Shown piece by piece: positions 12,601 to 22,611 of a stretch of DNA of 64,000 nucleotides (position 1 is its first letter; each line of letters opens with the position of its first letter). The stretch covers positions 69,797,158-69,861,157 of the forward strand of contig NC_080583.1 of the NCBI RefSeq assembly GCF_029962835.1, written 5' to 3'. Position numbers and translations under genes: made by a program. The notes beneath the pieces were generated by a model. It saw only the letters and a program-made list of their open reading frames with translations, had not been told where the DNA came from and searched no databases. The DNA is from Magnolia sinica (lineage: Eukaryota > Streptophyta > Magnoliopsida > Magnoliales > Magnoliaceae).

Positions 12601-13268
12601 CACCCACTGTTCGATCTTCTTGGTTTGTTGGAAAGTCAATCTCCTTGTGCTTTACTTTGATGGAGGGTGATGAGGTTTGAAGGGCTAGGATGAAGGATTT
12701 GGGGAGAGGAAGTAGGCCACGCAAACTCACTTTTCTCTCACTTGAAAACCATGGACATCCACACTCTTTCTCTCATTTGTTGCTTGGACAATGGTGTAGA
12801 GAAAGAGAGAATGGGATGTAAGGAGAGAGAGTTATGGGTGATGGAGTGATGGATGGGTGAGGTGATGGTGTACTTGACATGAGAGTTGACTTGGTGGTTG
12901 TTTGGGGATGGGGTGAAAGGTGATGTGTACTTGACATGAACCGATTGATTGATTGGAGTGATTGATTGATTAATGGGACATGATATAGAGATTCTCTTGA
13001 GATTGCAAACGCGTGGCATTTTCTTCGAAATAAACGCCAGCCCACATCTCCTTGGTAGGATATCAGATCGGCATGCAAGACGCGGCGTTGAAATCGTGGC
13101 AACGATGCGGTCGCATTGGTACAAGTCTCAGAGTAAGCCGACTTAAATCTACAGGATATGACTTAAGGTCGAATGCAAATGTCGATCATAGGTCACAGGT
13201 TGCCGGAATTCGACGGGAAGGATCGCGGGAGTCGATGGAACAGTACAGACTAGGACACGGGTCTTACA

Positions 13269-13620
13269 TCCTGCCCTGAATAGACAAATTGTGGATCAGT
13301 AGGCGCATTGATGTGGAGATTTTGTTCATTGCTACTACTCAGTAGAGGTAATATATCATTAAGGGTTGACAGCTCAGATGATGGCCTTAACTGAGTGGTT
13401 TCAAATTCTAGAGTCATATCGAGCAACTCGTCCATCTTCCTAATCATATTATAATCAAAATCAGGGGAGTGGTCCATACATGCCTCAAAAGAGCTGGAAG
13501 GGTCGATTGAAAGAGGCTCATCCTCCACATTTAAATTAGGTGTGTCAGATGGGTGGAGTAGATCATTATAGTTGACAACTTCCTATATCTCGTGATCACT
13601 TTCCTGAACCCTTGATTTTC
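13269..13620 (-). pseudogene. Internal ORF fragment of the minus-strand LTR element (middle part)
   Basis: A minus-strand open frame of about 90 codons contains MEDEPLSIDPSSSFEACMDH, SPDFDYNMIRKMDELLDM and an acidic, Ser-rich tail. It joins in frame, across solo LTR copy C, to the segment at 7751-8406. I do not recognise the product. Its acidic, low-complexity composition is like gag-pol spacer sequence of plant gypsy elements. The upstream end is cut by the palindrome at 13621. Confidence 0.6.
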
Positions 13621-15134
13621 ATTAGGTGTGTCAGTGTTGTGCGAAGACGAGCACTGATGCTCCTCGAGCTCCAAGTTGTACAAATGGTTCAAAGGAGATC
13701 AAATTTATATGGGCCCACAGTGATGTATTTATTATATCTACACTGTTCATATATTTTTAAAGATCATTCTAGAGCATTGTCCAAAAAATGAATCATATCC
13801 AAAGATCATCGGGACCACAGCACAAATAGCAGCAGAGAATGATTTTCACTGTTAAACAATTTGTAGGGCCCACCATAACGTTTATTTTCCATCCAATCTG
13901 TTCATAAGGTTACAAAGACCTAAGTTAAGAGGCAAAACAAATTTCAAATTAATCCCAAAATTCTTTGAGACTGTGACCCCAAAAAGGGTTTGAATGGTAG
14001 ACGTTCAATCCCCACTGTTTTTTTCAGTGTGGTCCACTTGATAGTTAGATCTATCTTATTTTTCATCTCAAGCCTTAAAACGAGCTCGCCAAATGGATGA
14101 ACGGTTTGGATATAACACATACCCCATGATCAGACCCATAGAACTTGCCAACATCAATAGCAACTCTTTCGTGCAGAGCACGTTACAGTTGCAGCACGTC
14201 AATATAGCTAGCACCTCGAGTTCCGAGTTGTACGAACGGCTCAAATAAGATCAACGTTACATGGGCCTCACAATGATGTATTTATTATATCCACACCGTT
14301 TATCCATTTTTCGTGATTATTTTAGAGTATTAAGAAAAAAATTGAATCATATCTAAAGCTCAAATGGACCTGTAATTTCGATATGGTCCATTTGAGCTTT
14401 AGATATGATTCAATTTTTTTCCTAATACTCTAAAATAATCACGAAAAATGGATAAACGGTGTGGATATAATAAATACATCATTGTGAGGCCCATGTAACG
14501 TTGATCTTATTTGAGCCGTTCATACAACTCGGAACTCGAGGTGCTAGCTGTATTGACATGCTGCAACTGTAACGTGATCTGCACGAAAGAGTTGCTATTG
14601 ACGTTGGCAAGTTCTATGGGTCTGATCATGGAGTATGTGTTATATCCAAACCATCCATCCATTTGGCGAGCTCGTTTTAAGGCTTGAGACGAAAAATAAG
14701 ATAGATCTAACTATCAAGTGGACTACACTGAAAAAAGCAGTGGGGATTGAACGTCTACCATTCAAACCCTTTTTGGGGTCACAGTCTCACAGAATTTTGG
14801 AATTAATTTGAAATTTGTTTTGCCTCTTAATTTAGGTCTTTGTAACCTTATGAACAGATTGGATGGGAAATAAACGTTATGGTGGGCCCTACGAATTGTT
14901 TAACAGTGAAAATCATTCTCTGCTGCTATTTGTGGTGTGGTCCAGATGATCTTTGGATATGATTCATTTTTTGGACAATGCTCTACAATGATCTCTAAAA
15001 ATATATGAACAGTGTAGATATAATAAATACATCACTGTGGGCCCATATAAATTTGATCTCCTTTGAACCATTTGTACAACTTGGAGCTCGAGGAGCGTCA
15101 GTGCTCGTCTTCGCACAACACTGACACACCTAAT
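13621..15134. mobile_element. 1.5-kb near-perfect palindrome (foldback-type element)
   Basis: Arms 13621-14370 and 14385-15134 are reverse complements of about 750 bp each around a 14-bp loop (14371-14384). The outer ends (ATTAGGTGTGTCAG / CTGACACACCTAAT) and the inner ends (AATGGACC / GGTCCATT) share the same centre, so the arms have essentially no net indel. By eye, mismatches are only a few percent. Each arm holds the 'GGGCCCACCATAACG' MITE block, a TTGATCTC...GAACC segment and an end rich in GAGCTCGAGG. A single-arm relative lies at about 60755-61255. I could not identify a direct target-site duplication at the ends. It interrupts the internal ORF of the minus-strand LTR element. Transcribed, it would fold into a very long double-stranded RNA hairpin. 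Confidence 0.85.
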
Positions 15135-16320
15135 TTAAATTTGGGCTATAAACTCATGATTTTCATCCCAATACTCACCATCTTCTAATTCAGTGTAAAT
15201 CACAAGTGGGATGGGATCGCTTTCCTCACATTTTATTTCTAGGTTGGGTTGAGGTTAGAATAAACTAGCCTCTTCCTCCTCATTGAAGCCAAGTGTATCA
15301 TGTGAGTGAAGAGTGTCATTATCATCATATTTGAAAGATACCCATGTCTCTTGATCTTTACTTTGGATAGTCATCGAGATAGACTCTCTAGGAAATTGAA
15401 CCATATGATCATTAACAGAATCCAATTCCTCATTCTCAATTTCAGTATTCTCCATAATCACATCACGCGAACCTAACTGTTGTTTATCTTTTATAAGTTC
15501 TTATAATCTTTGGAGTGTGTTTTACTAGATGAGCTCTAGAGTTTATGTAAAATTCTGAAGTGAATTCTCTTGGATCGTTTCTTGTTGGATCTCAGAGGTA
15601 TATGACCGAAGAGAATTGTCATTATGATGCATTGTTGATTCAACTTATCAATCTTGATATTTCCACTGATCATAAGTAGGGATTTGGGAATGAAGAATTG
15701 GATTTGGTTGAGCTTGGGGTGAACTAGCCTCCATTAGCTTATCAAGGCGCGATGCAAGTGCTTCTATCATTTTTCTAATGCTAGTAAAATTGTCTGTGTA
15801 ACCCTGAAATGAATCCTCTTGGATTATTTTTGGTTGGATTTTAAAGGTAGAAGACCTAAGAGAATTATCACTATGATGTATTGTTGGTTCATCTTTCCAA
15901 TATTGATATTTCCACTGATTATAGTCATATGGGTCATAGGTGGGAGAATCTGATGGTTGTTGATACATATTATCACCCAAAATATAATCTCTCATTATTT
16001 AATTTTTGTCTGATGGGTGATAAAAATTCTCAGTCTCATAATTATGATAACCCTAACACTCATATACTATTTTCTTAATCCGTGGGGTGTAATTATTCTC
16101 CCACATATGATTGTAAAAGTATTTCTTAACCGGTGGAGCATTATAATCCATTTGGTTCTCGATGATGTTTCCAGAAAAATTTTTAGACGTAGGTTATTTT
16201 CTAGCATAATCATCTGACAACCCTTCACAATTTCTCACATTATCTAAAACTAGCTCAACATATTGACATTCCCACTCTTGCATATACATGGTGAAACCCT
16301 AATCCTGACCTAATCCTAAC
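15135..16320 (-). pseudogene. Internal ORF fragments of the minus-strand LTR element (N-terminal part, repeated module)
   Basis: Minus-strand frames include a 115-codon segment (15648-15995) starting MRDYILGDNMYQQPSD and a 68-codon acidic segment (15255-15461). The longer one contains YDYNQWKYQYWKDEPTIHH and NSLRSSTFKIQPKIIQEDSF, and a diverged second copy of this module follows at about 15570-15660 after a stop. So the protein has an internal tandem module of roughly 40 residues. Gln/Tyr-rich strings of this kind occur near the N-terminus of some plant gypsy gag proteins, but no CCHC zinc knuckle is visible. Several stops make it a pseudogene. The function is unknown; a structural gag-like role is a guess. 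Confidence 0.5.
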
Positions 16321-16479
16321 ATTAAAAAAAAAGAAAGAATAAAAAAATAAAATCCTACAGCAGTATGGAAAGTAAGTAGAGGAGAAGTTAGAAAGAGTTT
16401 ACCGGTTTGAAGAGTTCTATGTTAGGATCCTAAAAAACAGAAAACAATGTTAGTCTATAAAAAAAATCTAAAAAAATCC

Positions 16480-16830
16480 TAATATAAAAATGAAACAAAA
16501 AATTAGTCATAAAAACAAATTAGTTTCTAAAAACAAATTAAGAAAGTTTCTAAATCTAGAAATAGGAAGTTAGTTTCTAAAACAAATTAAGAAAGTTTTT
16601 AAATCTAGAAATAGAAAGAAAAGTTAGTTTCTAAAAAAAATTTAGAAAGTTTCTAAATCTAGAAATAGAAAGTTAGTTTCTAAAATAAATTAAGAAAGTT
16701 TCTAAATCTAGAAATAGAAAGAAAAGTTAGTTTCTAAATCTAGAAATAGAAAAGAAAAATTAGTTTATAAAAAAATTAAGAAAGTTTCTAAATCTAGAAA
16801 TAGAAAGTTAGTTTCTAAAAAAAATAATTA
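16480..16830. repeat. A-rich tandem repeat (GTTTCTAAATCTAGAAATAG units)
   Basis: Six to seven imperfect units of about 50 bp combine AAATTAGTTTCTAAA and AGTTTCTAAATCTAGAAATAG. They lie just downstream of the primer site of the minus-strand LTR element, in its 5' leader. The CTAGAAATAG core repeats without a long open frame. Confidence 0.8.
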
Positions 16831-16921
16831 TAAAGAACCCTAACCTAAAAATAGAAAGTAAATAAATCGTAATCTTAACCTAATTCCAAAACTAATCAAA
16901 TCGAGAAAATGCAATTGTCAA

Positions 16922-16939
16922 TCCCCGACAACATCGCCA
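16922..16939 (-). other. tRNA-Asp-type primer binding site
   Basis: The minus strand reads TGGCGATGTTGTCGGGGA. It matches the TGGCGCCGTTGCCGGGGA site of Athila/Tat-group elements at all but three positions. It lies a few bases inside the LTR end at 16946, as a primer site for minus-strand cDNA synthesis should. Confidence 0.75.
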
Positions 16940-16945
16940 AAAGCT

Positions 16946-18280
16946 TGTTCATAACCCCAAGTATAGGGTCGCGATATAGTAATAATCTCTGTAAGATCGA
17001 GGTCGAATCCACATGACTGAAACTTGTACATTTCTGAAATTAACTAGAAGTAGAACTATAAAAAAATGTGAAACTAATTTTGAAGTATTGGAGAGAGTAA
17101 TTGTGAATAGAATAATTAAAACTAAGTATTTAAAGGTGGGAACTAGGGTGTCAATGATCCACTTGTAGTGATTAGGGAGCCCTCTTGCTTGATTCAAGTA
17201 ACACAATTAGAATTGGAGTCCTATCCTATCCAATTAGAAAATATATCAATAAAATCAAATTTGAACTTCTATTAACCTAATTCTCAATAAAGGAGAACTA
17301 TGATAATTAGCAGGGATTCCATCACCAAACCATGCCCAGGAGACAAGACAAACAACAGGATTTACTAATCCCATAATCTCAAAGCAGAAGAATTGTGAAG
17401 ATTAAGAAGGATTTCATCACCTTACTATGCTTAAGGGACGATGGTGAATAAAATGACTTACTAATTTCACAATCTCAAATCAGGAAAAGAAGATACTATA
17501 AGCTATTGCAGATCTACTATAATTTAAGTCACAATAAACCATTAAAAACTGAAATATTCATTAAATATCAAATTAGAATCCATGGAGTTTAACATAAATA
17601 TGAATCAAAGCAATAGAAACATTCCATCATGCTACAAGCTTCACCTCTTAACCCTAGCTAAGAGGTTTAGCCAACTATATACATGATTGGACCAAAGTCT
17701 CTTAAGAAAAATATAAAAACAACTAAGGAAGAAGAAGAAATACTCTTGGCGATGACTTCTCTACTCTTTCGCTCAAGTCCTTAAACCCTAGAAGATGCCT
17801 AGGAACATCCTAAGGAGTCCTATTTATAGCTGTGGAACTTCACCTTTCGCACCTAGTTGGAAAACTCTAGAAACCACCTTAAATTTACGCAGTTTGGTAA
17901 AATAGACTTCACTCTACGTAGTTTTTCAAAATAGACTTTACTCTGCGCAATTTCACAAAATGACCCAGAATTTCAGAATATGCTTTTTCAAGACGATTTT
18001 AGGATTCCTTTTCTTCACTTCAAATCTTTAATTCTCTTCATTCTTCACTTGGTTTTCTTAGACCTTTAGTGTGTGAATTCTTCAATCTTGGTCTCCTAAG
18101 ATCCATCCCTTGCCTTGGTGATTCTTGAGCATCAAATCCACGTTTGTAGCCCCTTTTTTAATCGAAACTCTTAAATTCACCTTGCGACACAAACATGAGT
18201 AAAATAGAACATTAAGCATTATCATGTTCATAAAACCAAGATATAAATGTGGGATAATATACAATATTTGACCCTCAACA
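16946..18280 (-). mobile_element. 5' LTR of the minus-strand Tat/Athila-like element
   Basis: In element orientation it starts TGTTGAGGGTCAAATATTG (18280 leftwards) and ends ...TTATGAACA at 16946, giving TG...CA termini and a length of 1335 bp. The 3' part holds the 'GGTCGAATCC...GTAAGATCGAGG...CGCGACCC' stretch common near the 3' end of such LTRs. The putative right target-site base run is CTAAT (18281-18285); the partner is outside the window. Confidence 0.75.
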
Positions 18281-19148
18281 CTAATGATGAAATTGTTGAT
18301 GAATTAGGGTTTGGATCATTTCCCCCAAATACTCGACACTAGGGCTGCATCTGAGTCAAAGATTTTGACTCTAAGGTAAAGATCTATCCTCAAGCTTCTA
18401 CTTGACATTTTAGAATAATTCAATGCATTTATTTATTGTTTGATTGATAAAATGCTCGATGAAATGCTTGAACAACATGAAACTCTTAATATGATAAAAA
18501 TCTTGGATGTTAAATAATTATAAATACTAGGATGATTGAATTGTGTTGCTGTGGTGGATCGAGCTTGGTAAATTATTTAAATATGGGGATAACCCACTTT
18601 AGGGAGGCTATCCCAGGCTTATACGGCTGACCAGAGTTGAACACGGATGATCGACAGTATTTGGAGCTACGCGGGATGCTTTGCACCTAATGCTGGTTTA
18701 CCCGGGATCCTCTATAGTCGATTACATTAGTGTAATGAAAGCTCGATCATTCTTGTGCTTGGTGATTGTATAATATTTAATAGAATATGGGATACCACCG
18801 ATACCATTGATTTAGTCTACTATAACCATTAGTGCGTTATGATCCCCAAAGACTTATGAGCCAAGCATGGTGGTATGTGACACCATGTTCAAGCTATTAG
18901 CTTATGCTGGGGTGAAGAACCTCCCCATAGTGACCATTGAGCACTGATAAAGGTGATAAAATGTTGTTTGAACAACCCCTGTCAAATTACTTGGCCGATG
19001 TTCCATGACAGAGTGCCATTCGAATCACCGGGCGTGAGCATAATTGGGTGAAGAGCCCATTTCCTTTGTATTTATTTATTTTTGAGTGACAATCTCACAC
19101 CTCTGAATTGATGATTTATACTCGGTATTAGGTGATGACCCGTACCTT
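18281..19148. mobile_element. Left part of an older LTR, split by the copia element
   Basis: No coding sequence. The run around 18560-18720 (GGGGATAACCCACTTTAGGG, GGCTATCCCAGGCTTATACGG) resembles U3 sequence of plant gypsy LTRs. The piece ends at the copia target site ACCTT (19144-19148). Before that insertion it was contiguous with 33858-34741, which ends in an LTR-like TGTTACA. The left boundary is not resolved. Confidence 0.45.
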
Positions 19149-21055
19149 TGAAAAAGTCGAGCTAAACATCCTAGAGGGAGGGAGGGGGGTGATTAGGACC
19201 ATGCCAAATTAAAAATTAAATGTGGAATTGAAAGAAAGATAATACAATCAAGTAATAAATAAGCACAAGTAAATAGCAACCTCAAATGTACTAGTCTTGA
19301 GAGGTTGATACAAACTTAGTTCTAAGGACAACCTAACACCAAAAACCAAAGGCTTATGGCAGGACAACTTTACTAAAACGTTTTTAGGTATAAAAAGCCC
19401 AAACCAATAAAGAGGTAAAGGAAATAACAAATAAAATAAACTAAGTTATTAAAACATTCTCACAAGTGCATAAAATTAATTACACCATTCACCACAAATG
19501 CTTAAAATAGATTACAACATTCACACACATAAGCATATATTAACCACAACTCTAGGAATTATAGTGGTTCGCTTGTGTGTACACCAACTGTTAGAAAATA
19601 ACCACACAAGTACTCCACTTCTAATATCTACTCCCTCATAATATTAGCGTTCACTATGAAAAAGGTTTTCTAAGGTTCACCTTAAAACCTTCACAATTGT
19701 GTCTTTAGTTGGGCTTACACAATTACAAAAACCCCACACTCTGAGATTTTCTGGATCACCTCGGACAAAACCAAATAGAGATTTTTCTGGTACAACCTCA
19801 AAAACTAAAAAGAGATATACAAAATGTAAATGTACTTATCTGAAAATTCTCCTTTGAAGAAGCCTGGTAGAACTGATCCATTGTAGACAAAGATGTTCAA
19901 TGTCCAGTCTCACAGATGAAAATGTTCTAATTATAAATGATTTTTAATTAAATCAACCTGGCCTAGCTTGATTTGATTTTAATCTCAAGAAAGGGGAAAT
20001 CACAAATCCCTTCTCAATATAAGATTGGAATAAAGATCTCAAAATCAAATTACAAAAGCTAATTAAAGAGAATATAAAATGAGCACAATATAGCTTTAAA
20101 ATATCACAAACTTATCTCTTAGAGTTGTGTCTTGATTTCTCTTTTATGAATGAATAAACTCTAAAATTCGTGCTCTATTTAAAGGGGAAAATATTGTTCA
20201 CTCGACTGGTCTAAGGGTCGGTTCGATTGGTCGAAGGAAATTTTCTAGCGCGATAAGATAAGGCCGTTACTCAACTGGTTGGGTGGCTTTCTCGACTGGT
20301 CAAGTGGCTTGCACGACCGGTCGAGCACTGTTCACTCGACTGGTCGAGTGGGACCAGAAAAGTTTGTTGGACTTTAAGTCGAGCCTGCATGACCATTCGA
20401 GCATTGTTCACTCGACTGGTCGAGTGGGACCAGAAAAGTTTTTTGGACTTTAAGTCGAGCCTGCATGACCATTCGAGCATTGTTCACTCGACTGGTCAAG
20501 CAGTCCCCTGGACTGGTCGAGAGTCTAATAAAAAACTTCAAAACTTCACAACAAACCTTGGACTGGTCGAGCCAGTACTTGGACTAGTCGAACAAGGTCT
20601 AAGACTAGTTGAGAAAAAGACCTATAAACATATGAAATGACCCACATACAATATGCAATGAATATGACACAATCTAAGGTCAATCTAGGGTCATCCAAAC
20701 TTATTTGTGAGTAGGAACAAATGAAACATCATTCGCTTCCAAATCTTAATATCTTGTGATACTTGAAGCTTGAGTTCGATCACTTGAACTTGAGCTTAAA
20801 CTATGCTTGAGTTCTTGAATCTTCAACAAACAGTAGTTGAAATTCAAACTTGAATTAGAGTTCTTGATTTTTAGCTTGAAACCATAAACTTCAACACTCT
20901 TCACATCAACTTGAAGATATAGGGAAAGATCCAAAGAACTTTAAAATGTACAAACCTGATCATTTCAACTTAAAGCATGATACAAATACTATATGGTTTG
21001 ACTCAACAAAATTTGACAACACAATAGGTGATGGATTTACACAATAGCATTTATA
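19149..21055 (-). mobile_element. Copia 3' LTR (1907 bp)
   Basis: It aligns along its length with 32028-33857. On the plus strand it starts TGAAAAAGTCGAG at 19149 and ends GCATTTATA at 21055, where the right copy ends GCATTTACA; a CA-to-TA change has damaged this terminus. It contains a cluster of CTCGACTGGTCGAG-type motifs at 20210-20620. It is about 77 bp longer than the 5' LTR, explained by one extra 76-bp repeat copy. Confidence 0.93.
20331..20500. repeat. 76-bp tandem duplication in the 3' LTR
   Basis: TTCACTCGACTGGTCGAG recurs at 20331 and 20407, and TTCACTCGACTGGTCAAG at 20483, with a 76-bp period carrying TGGGACCAGAAAAGTTTGTT and GTCGAGCCTGCATGACC. The 5' LTR has a single copy of this unit near 33180-33260, so the duplication arose after insertion. 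Confidence 0.85.
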
Positions 21056-21075
21056 ATCTCCCCCTTTGTCAAATT
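21056..21075 (-). other. Copia polypurine tract
   Basis: The minus strand reads ACAAAGGGGGAGATT directly before the LTR start. This is the GAGGGGGAGATT-like tract used to prime plus-strand synthesis in plant copia elements. Confidence 0.85.
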
Positions 21076-21499
21076 TGTGACAAAACCAAATAAGAATTAT
21101 GCACAATAAAGAGTCATGCACCACTCATGCACAAATAGGAAATCATGCATCAGATATATACACATAATAAAGAATCATCCATCATTTGAGTAACAAATGA
21201 TCAACAGACATAACTCCCCCTCAATCCATTACTTTTCCTCAATCTAGGAGAGGTGATTTGCAGAAGAAAATTTTCATACACATACATACCATATTCCATA
21301 TTCCATATTCCACACAATCACACATCTCTCCAATTTCTCCCCCCTTTTGTCACAATATGACAAAGGAAAGATAGATAAAGATAAGAGAAGTAAAAGAAAT
21401 AAAAGAGGAAATAGCAACACCATGATAATCAAAATATTAACGAAAGGCACAATAGTATGTCCACATACTAAAAAGTAAAAGCATGTCCAAGAATTATCC

Positions 21500-22144
21500 C
21501 AACACACATAAGAGTACATGTCCAGAATGAAATAAACAGCTAATCAGATCCAAATGAAGGAGCAGTGAGCTCAATCTTGTTACCAGACCTAGGATAGACA
21601 TTAGAGATGAAAATATGATGGAGAATCTTATATCTGGGTAACATAAATTTGGAACTGAGTACATTTTTGGAATTTCATTCCGCATTCATGTTGCATAATA
21701 CTCTAGTGAGCATTTTTTTTTAGACTCAGATGATTTTGCCACCAAAGTAGAAATAGGAATTCCATCATTAATTGGAAGATCCATTAATTCAGATATTAAG
21801 TGACGGTCTACATCAATAGGACCTTCTCTGGTTGTAATTGTAAAAGTTAAATTCTCAGAAGAGAAGTCAATTATGCAAGCAAACATGGTCTATGTAATGG
21901 AACGGTATGCAGGACCGCCTTAATTTAAAATGTTATCCCATCCTACAGTTCGAAGGAGGGGAACAATGTCAAAAGGTTCTATATGATTAGAATTGATTGT
22001 CTGTTCAATAATCATGTTGCGAAGACGTATATCTCGCTCATACTCGGGGTCTTCTTCGGGTGACTGAAGATGGCGCACCGTGATTGGAGTGGAACGAGAA
22101 GAAGAGGGACTACTAGAGGCTCTCTTCTTATTTCTACTTTCCAT
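21500..22144 (-). pseudogene. Extra ORF in env position of the Sirevirus (plant transposon-protein-like domain)
   Basis: A minus-strand frame starts MESRNKKRASSSPSSSRSTP (ATG at 22142-22144). After a Ser/basic leader it runs through DPEYERDIRLRNMIIEQT and IVPLLRTVGWDNIL, a stop at 21920, then ACIIDFSSENLTFTITTREG and VDRHLISELMDLPINDG. The 'GW..IL...FTI..R...IDVDRHLISELMDLP' pattern matches my recollection of the putative plant transposon protein domain (PF20167-like). That domain is often found in the third ORF of Sirevirus-type copia elements, between RNase H and the 3' LTR. The ORF lies about 450 bp from that LTR, on the element's coding strand. Stops and frame breaks make it non-functional. 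An envelope role is sometimes proposed for this position, but there is no clear signal peptide or fusion peptide here, so I infer only 'third ORF'. Confidence 0.6.
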
Positions 22145-22329
22145 AGCAATAAGGAATATAAGGAATATCAGCAATGCAAGAAAGGAAAAATAGGTTTCAA
22201 GGAAATTAGATTTTTAGCTAGAAAACCCAATAAACTGCCATAAACCTTGAAATAAACTATAAAAACAAGAAAATGGAAGTGCAAAGAACTTAAATCCATA
22301 AGGAAATCGAAAAAGATGCACTAGACAAG

Positions 22330-22510
22330 AAGGAATTGAAGGTGGGTTCGACCAGTCGTGGTAGGGCTGGTTGGAGAAGATGAAACAAGTGAAGAAAAAG
22401 TGCTTTTTACACAATAAAAGGCCCCAAACCTGAGCAACTTGACTGGTTGAGTACATACTCGACCGGTCGTGCCATGACTGGTCGACCATGTACTCGACTG
22501 GTCGTGCACC
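22330..22510. repeat. CGACTGGTCG motif cluster between pol and the third ORF
   Basis: At least five half-sites of the CTCGACYRGTCGAG type (ACCAGTCGTGG, CTCGACCGGTCGTG, GACTGGTCGACC, CTCGACTGGTCGTG) lie within about 170 bp. They resemble the LTR motif cluster but sit in the internal domain. Short ORFs over this stretch are shadows. Confidence 0.7.
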
Positions 22511-22611
22511 TCAAAAAATTTGCAAATTTTCACTATTTTTGAAAATTAAAAATTTACAAAAATAAATAAAATAAAAACATGCAATATATTACAAATAAAC
22601 ACAAATATTTT

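Larger units (their letters stand above)
8407..13268 (-). mobile_element. Gypsy solo LTR, copy C (4.86 kb), TSD TCCTG
   Basis: On the plus strand it begins TGTCACGCCCC at 8407 and ends GGGTCTTACA at 13268, the inverted form of the TGTAAGACCC...GCGTGACA termini of the family. It is flanked by identical 5-bp duplications TCCTG (8402-8406 and 13269-13273) and has no internal domain, so it is a solo LTR left by LTR-LTR recombination. It interrupts the internal ORF of the older minus-strand element, whose frame resumes on the other side. Its interior contains an ATGGGCCTTAACCCAT array (10080-10530), a TA microsatellite, and two MITE-like modules at about 10740-11110 and 11260-11590. A gene is not seen in it. 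Confidence 0.9.
7751..18280 (-). mobile_element. Older LTR retroelement (minus), nested host of other insertions
   Basis: The parts in element order are: 5' LTR 18280-16946; tRNA-Asp-type primer site 16939-16922; an A-rich tandem-repeat leader; internal coding pieces 16320-15135; a palindromic insertion; more coding sequence 13620-13269; solo LTR copy C; and coding sequence 8406-7751. The internal reading frame continues across the copy C insertion once that LTR and one TSD are set aside. The other LTR and most of the interior must lie to the left of the window, beyond the gypsy element at 1-7750 inserted into it. No protease, RT or integrase is visible, so it may be a non-autonomous derivative. 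The primer site points to the Tat/Athila branch of gypsy elements. Confidence 0.7.

Noticed and set aside
12738-13124. 128-codon ORF in LTR copy C
   Set aside because: Ser/Pro/His-rich low-complexity sequence near the LTR terminus, no homology pattern, not conserved in copies B or D.
18281-19148. Possible host gene left of the copia element
   Set aside because: It is contiguous with 33858-34741 across the copia insertion and ends in an LTR-type TGTTACA, so it is better explained as LTR sequence.
22214-22533. Minus-strand ORFs with Ser-Thr-rich repeats next to the Sirevirus third ORF
   Set aside because: They derive from the CGACYGGTCG motif cluster and have no domain.
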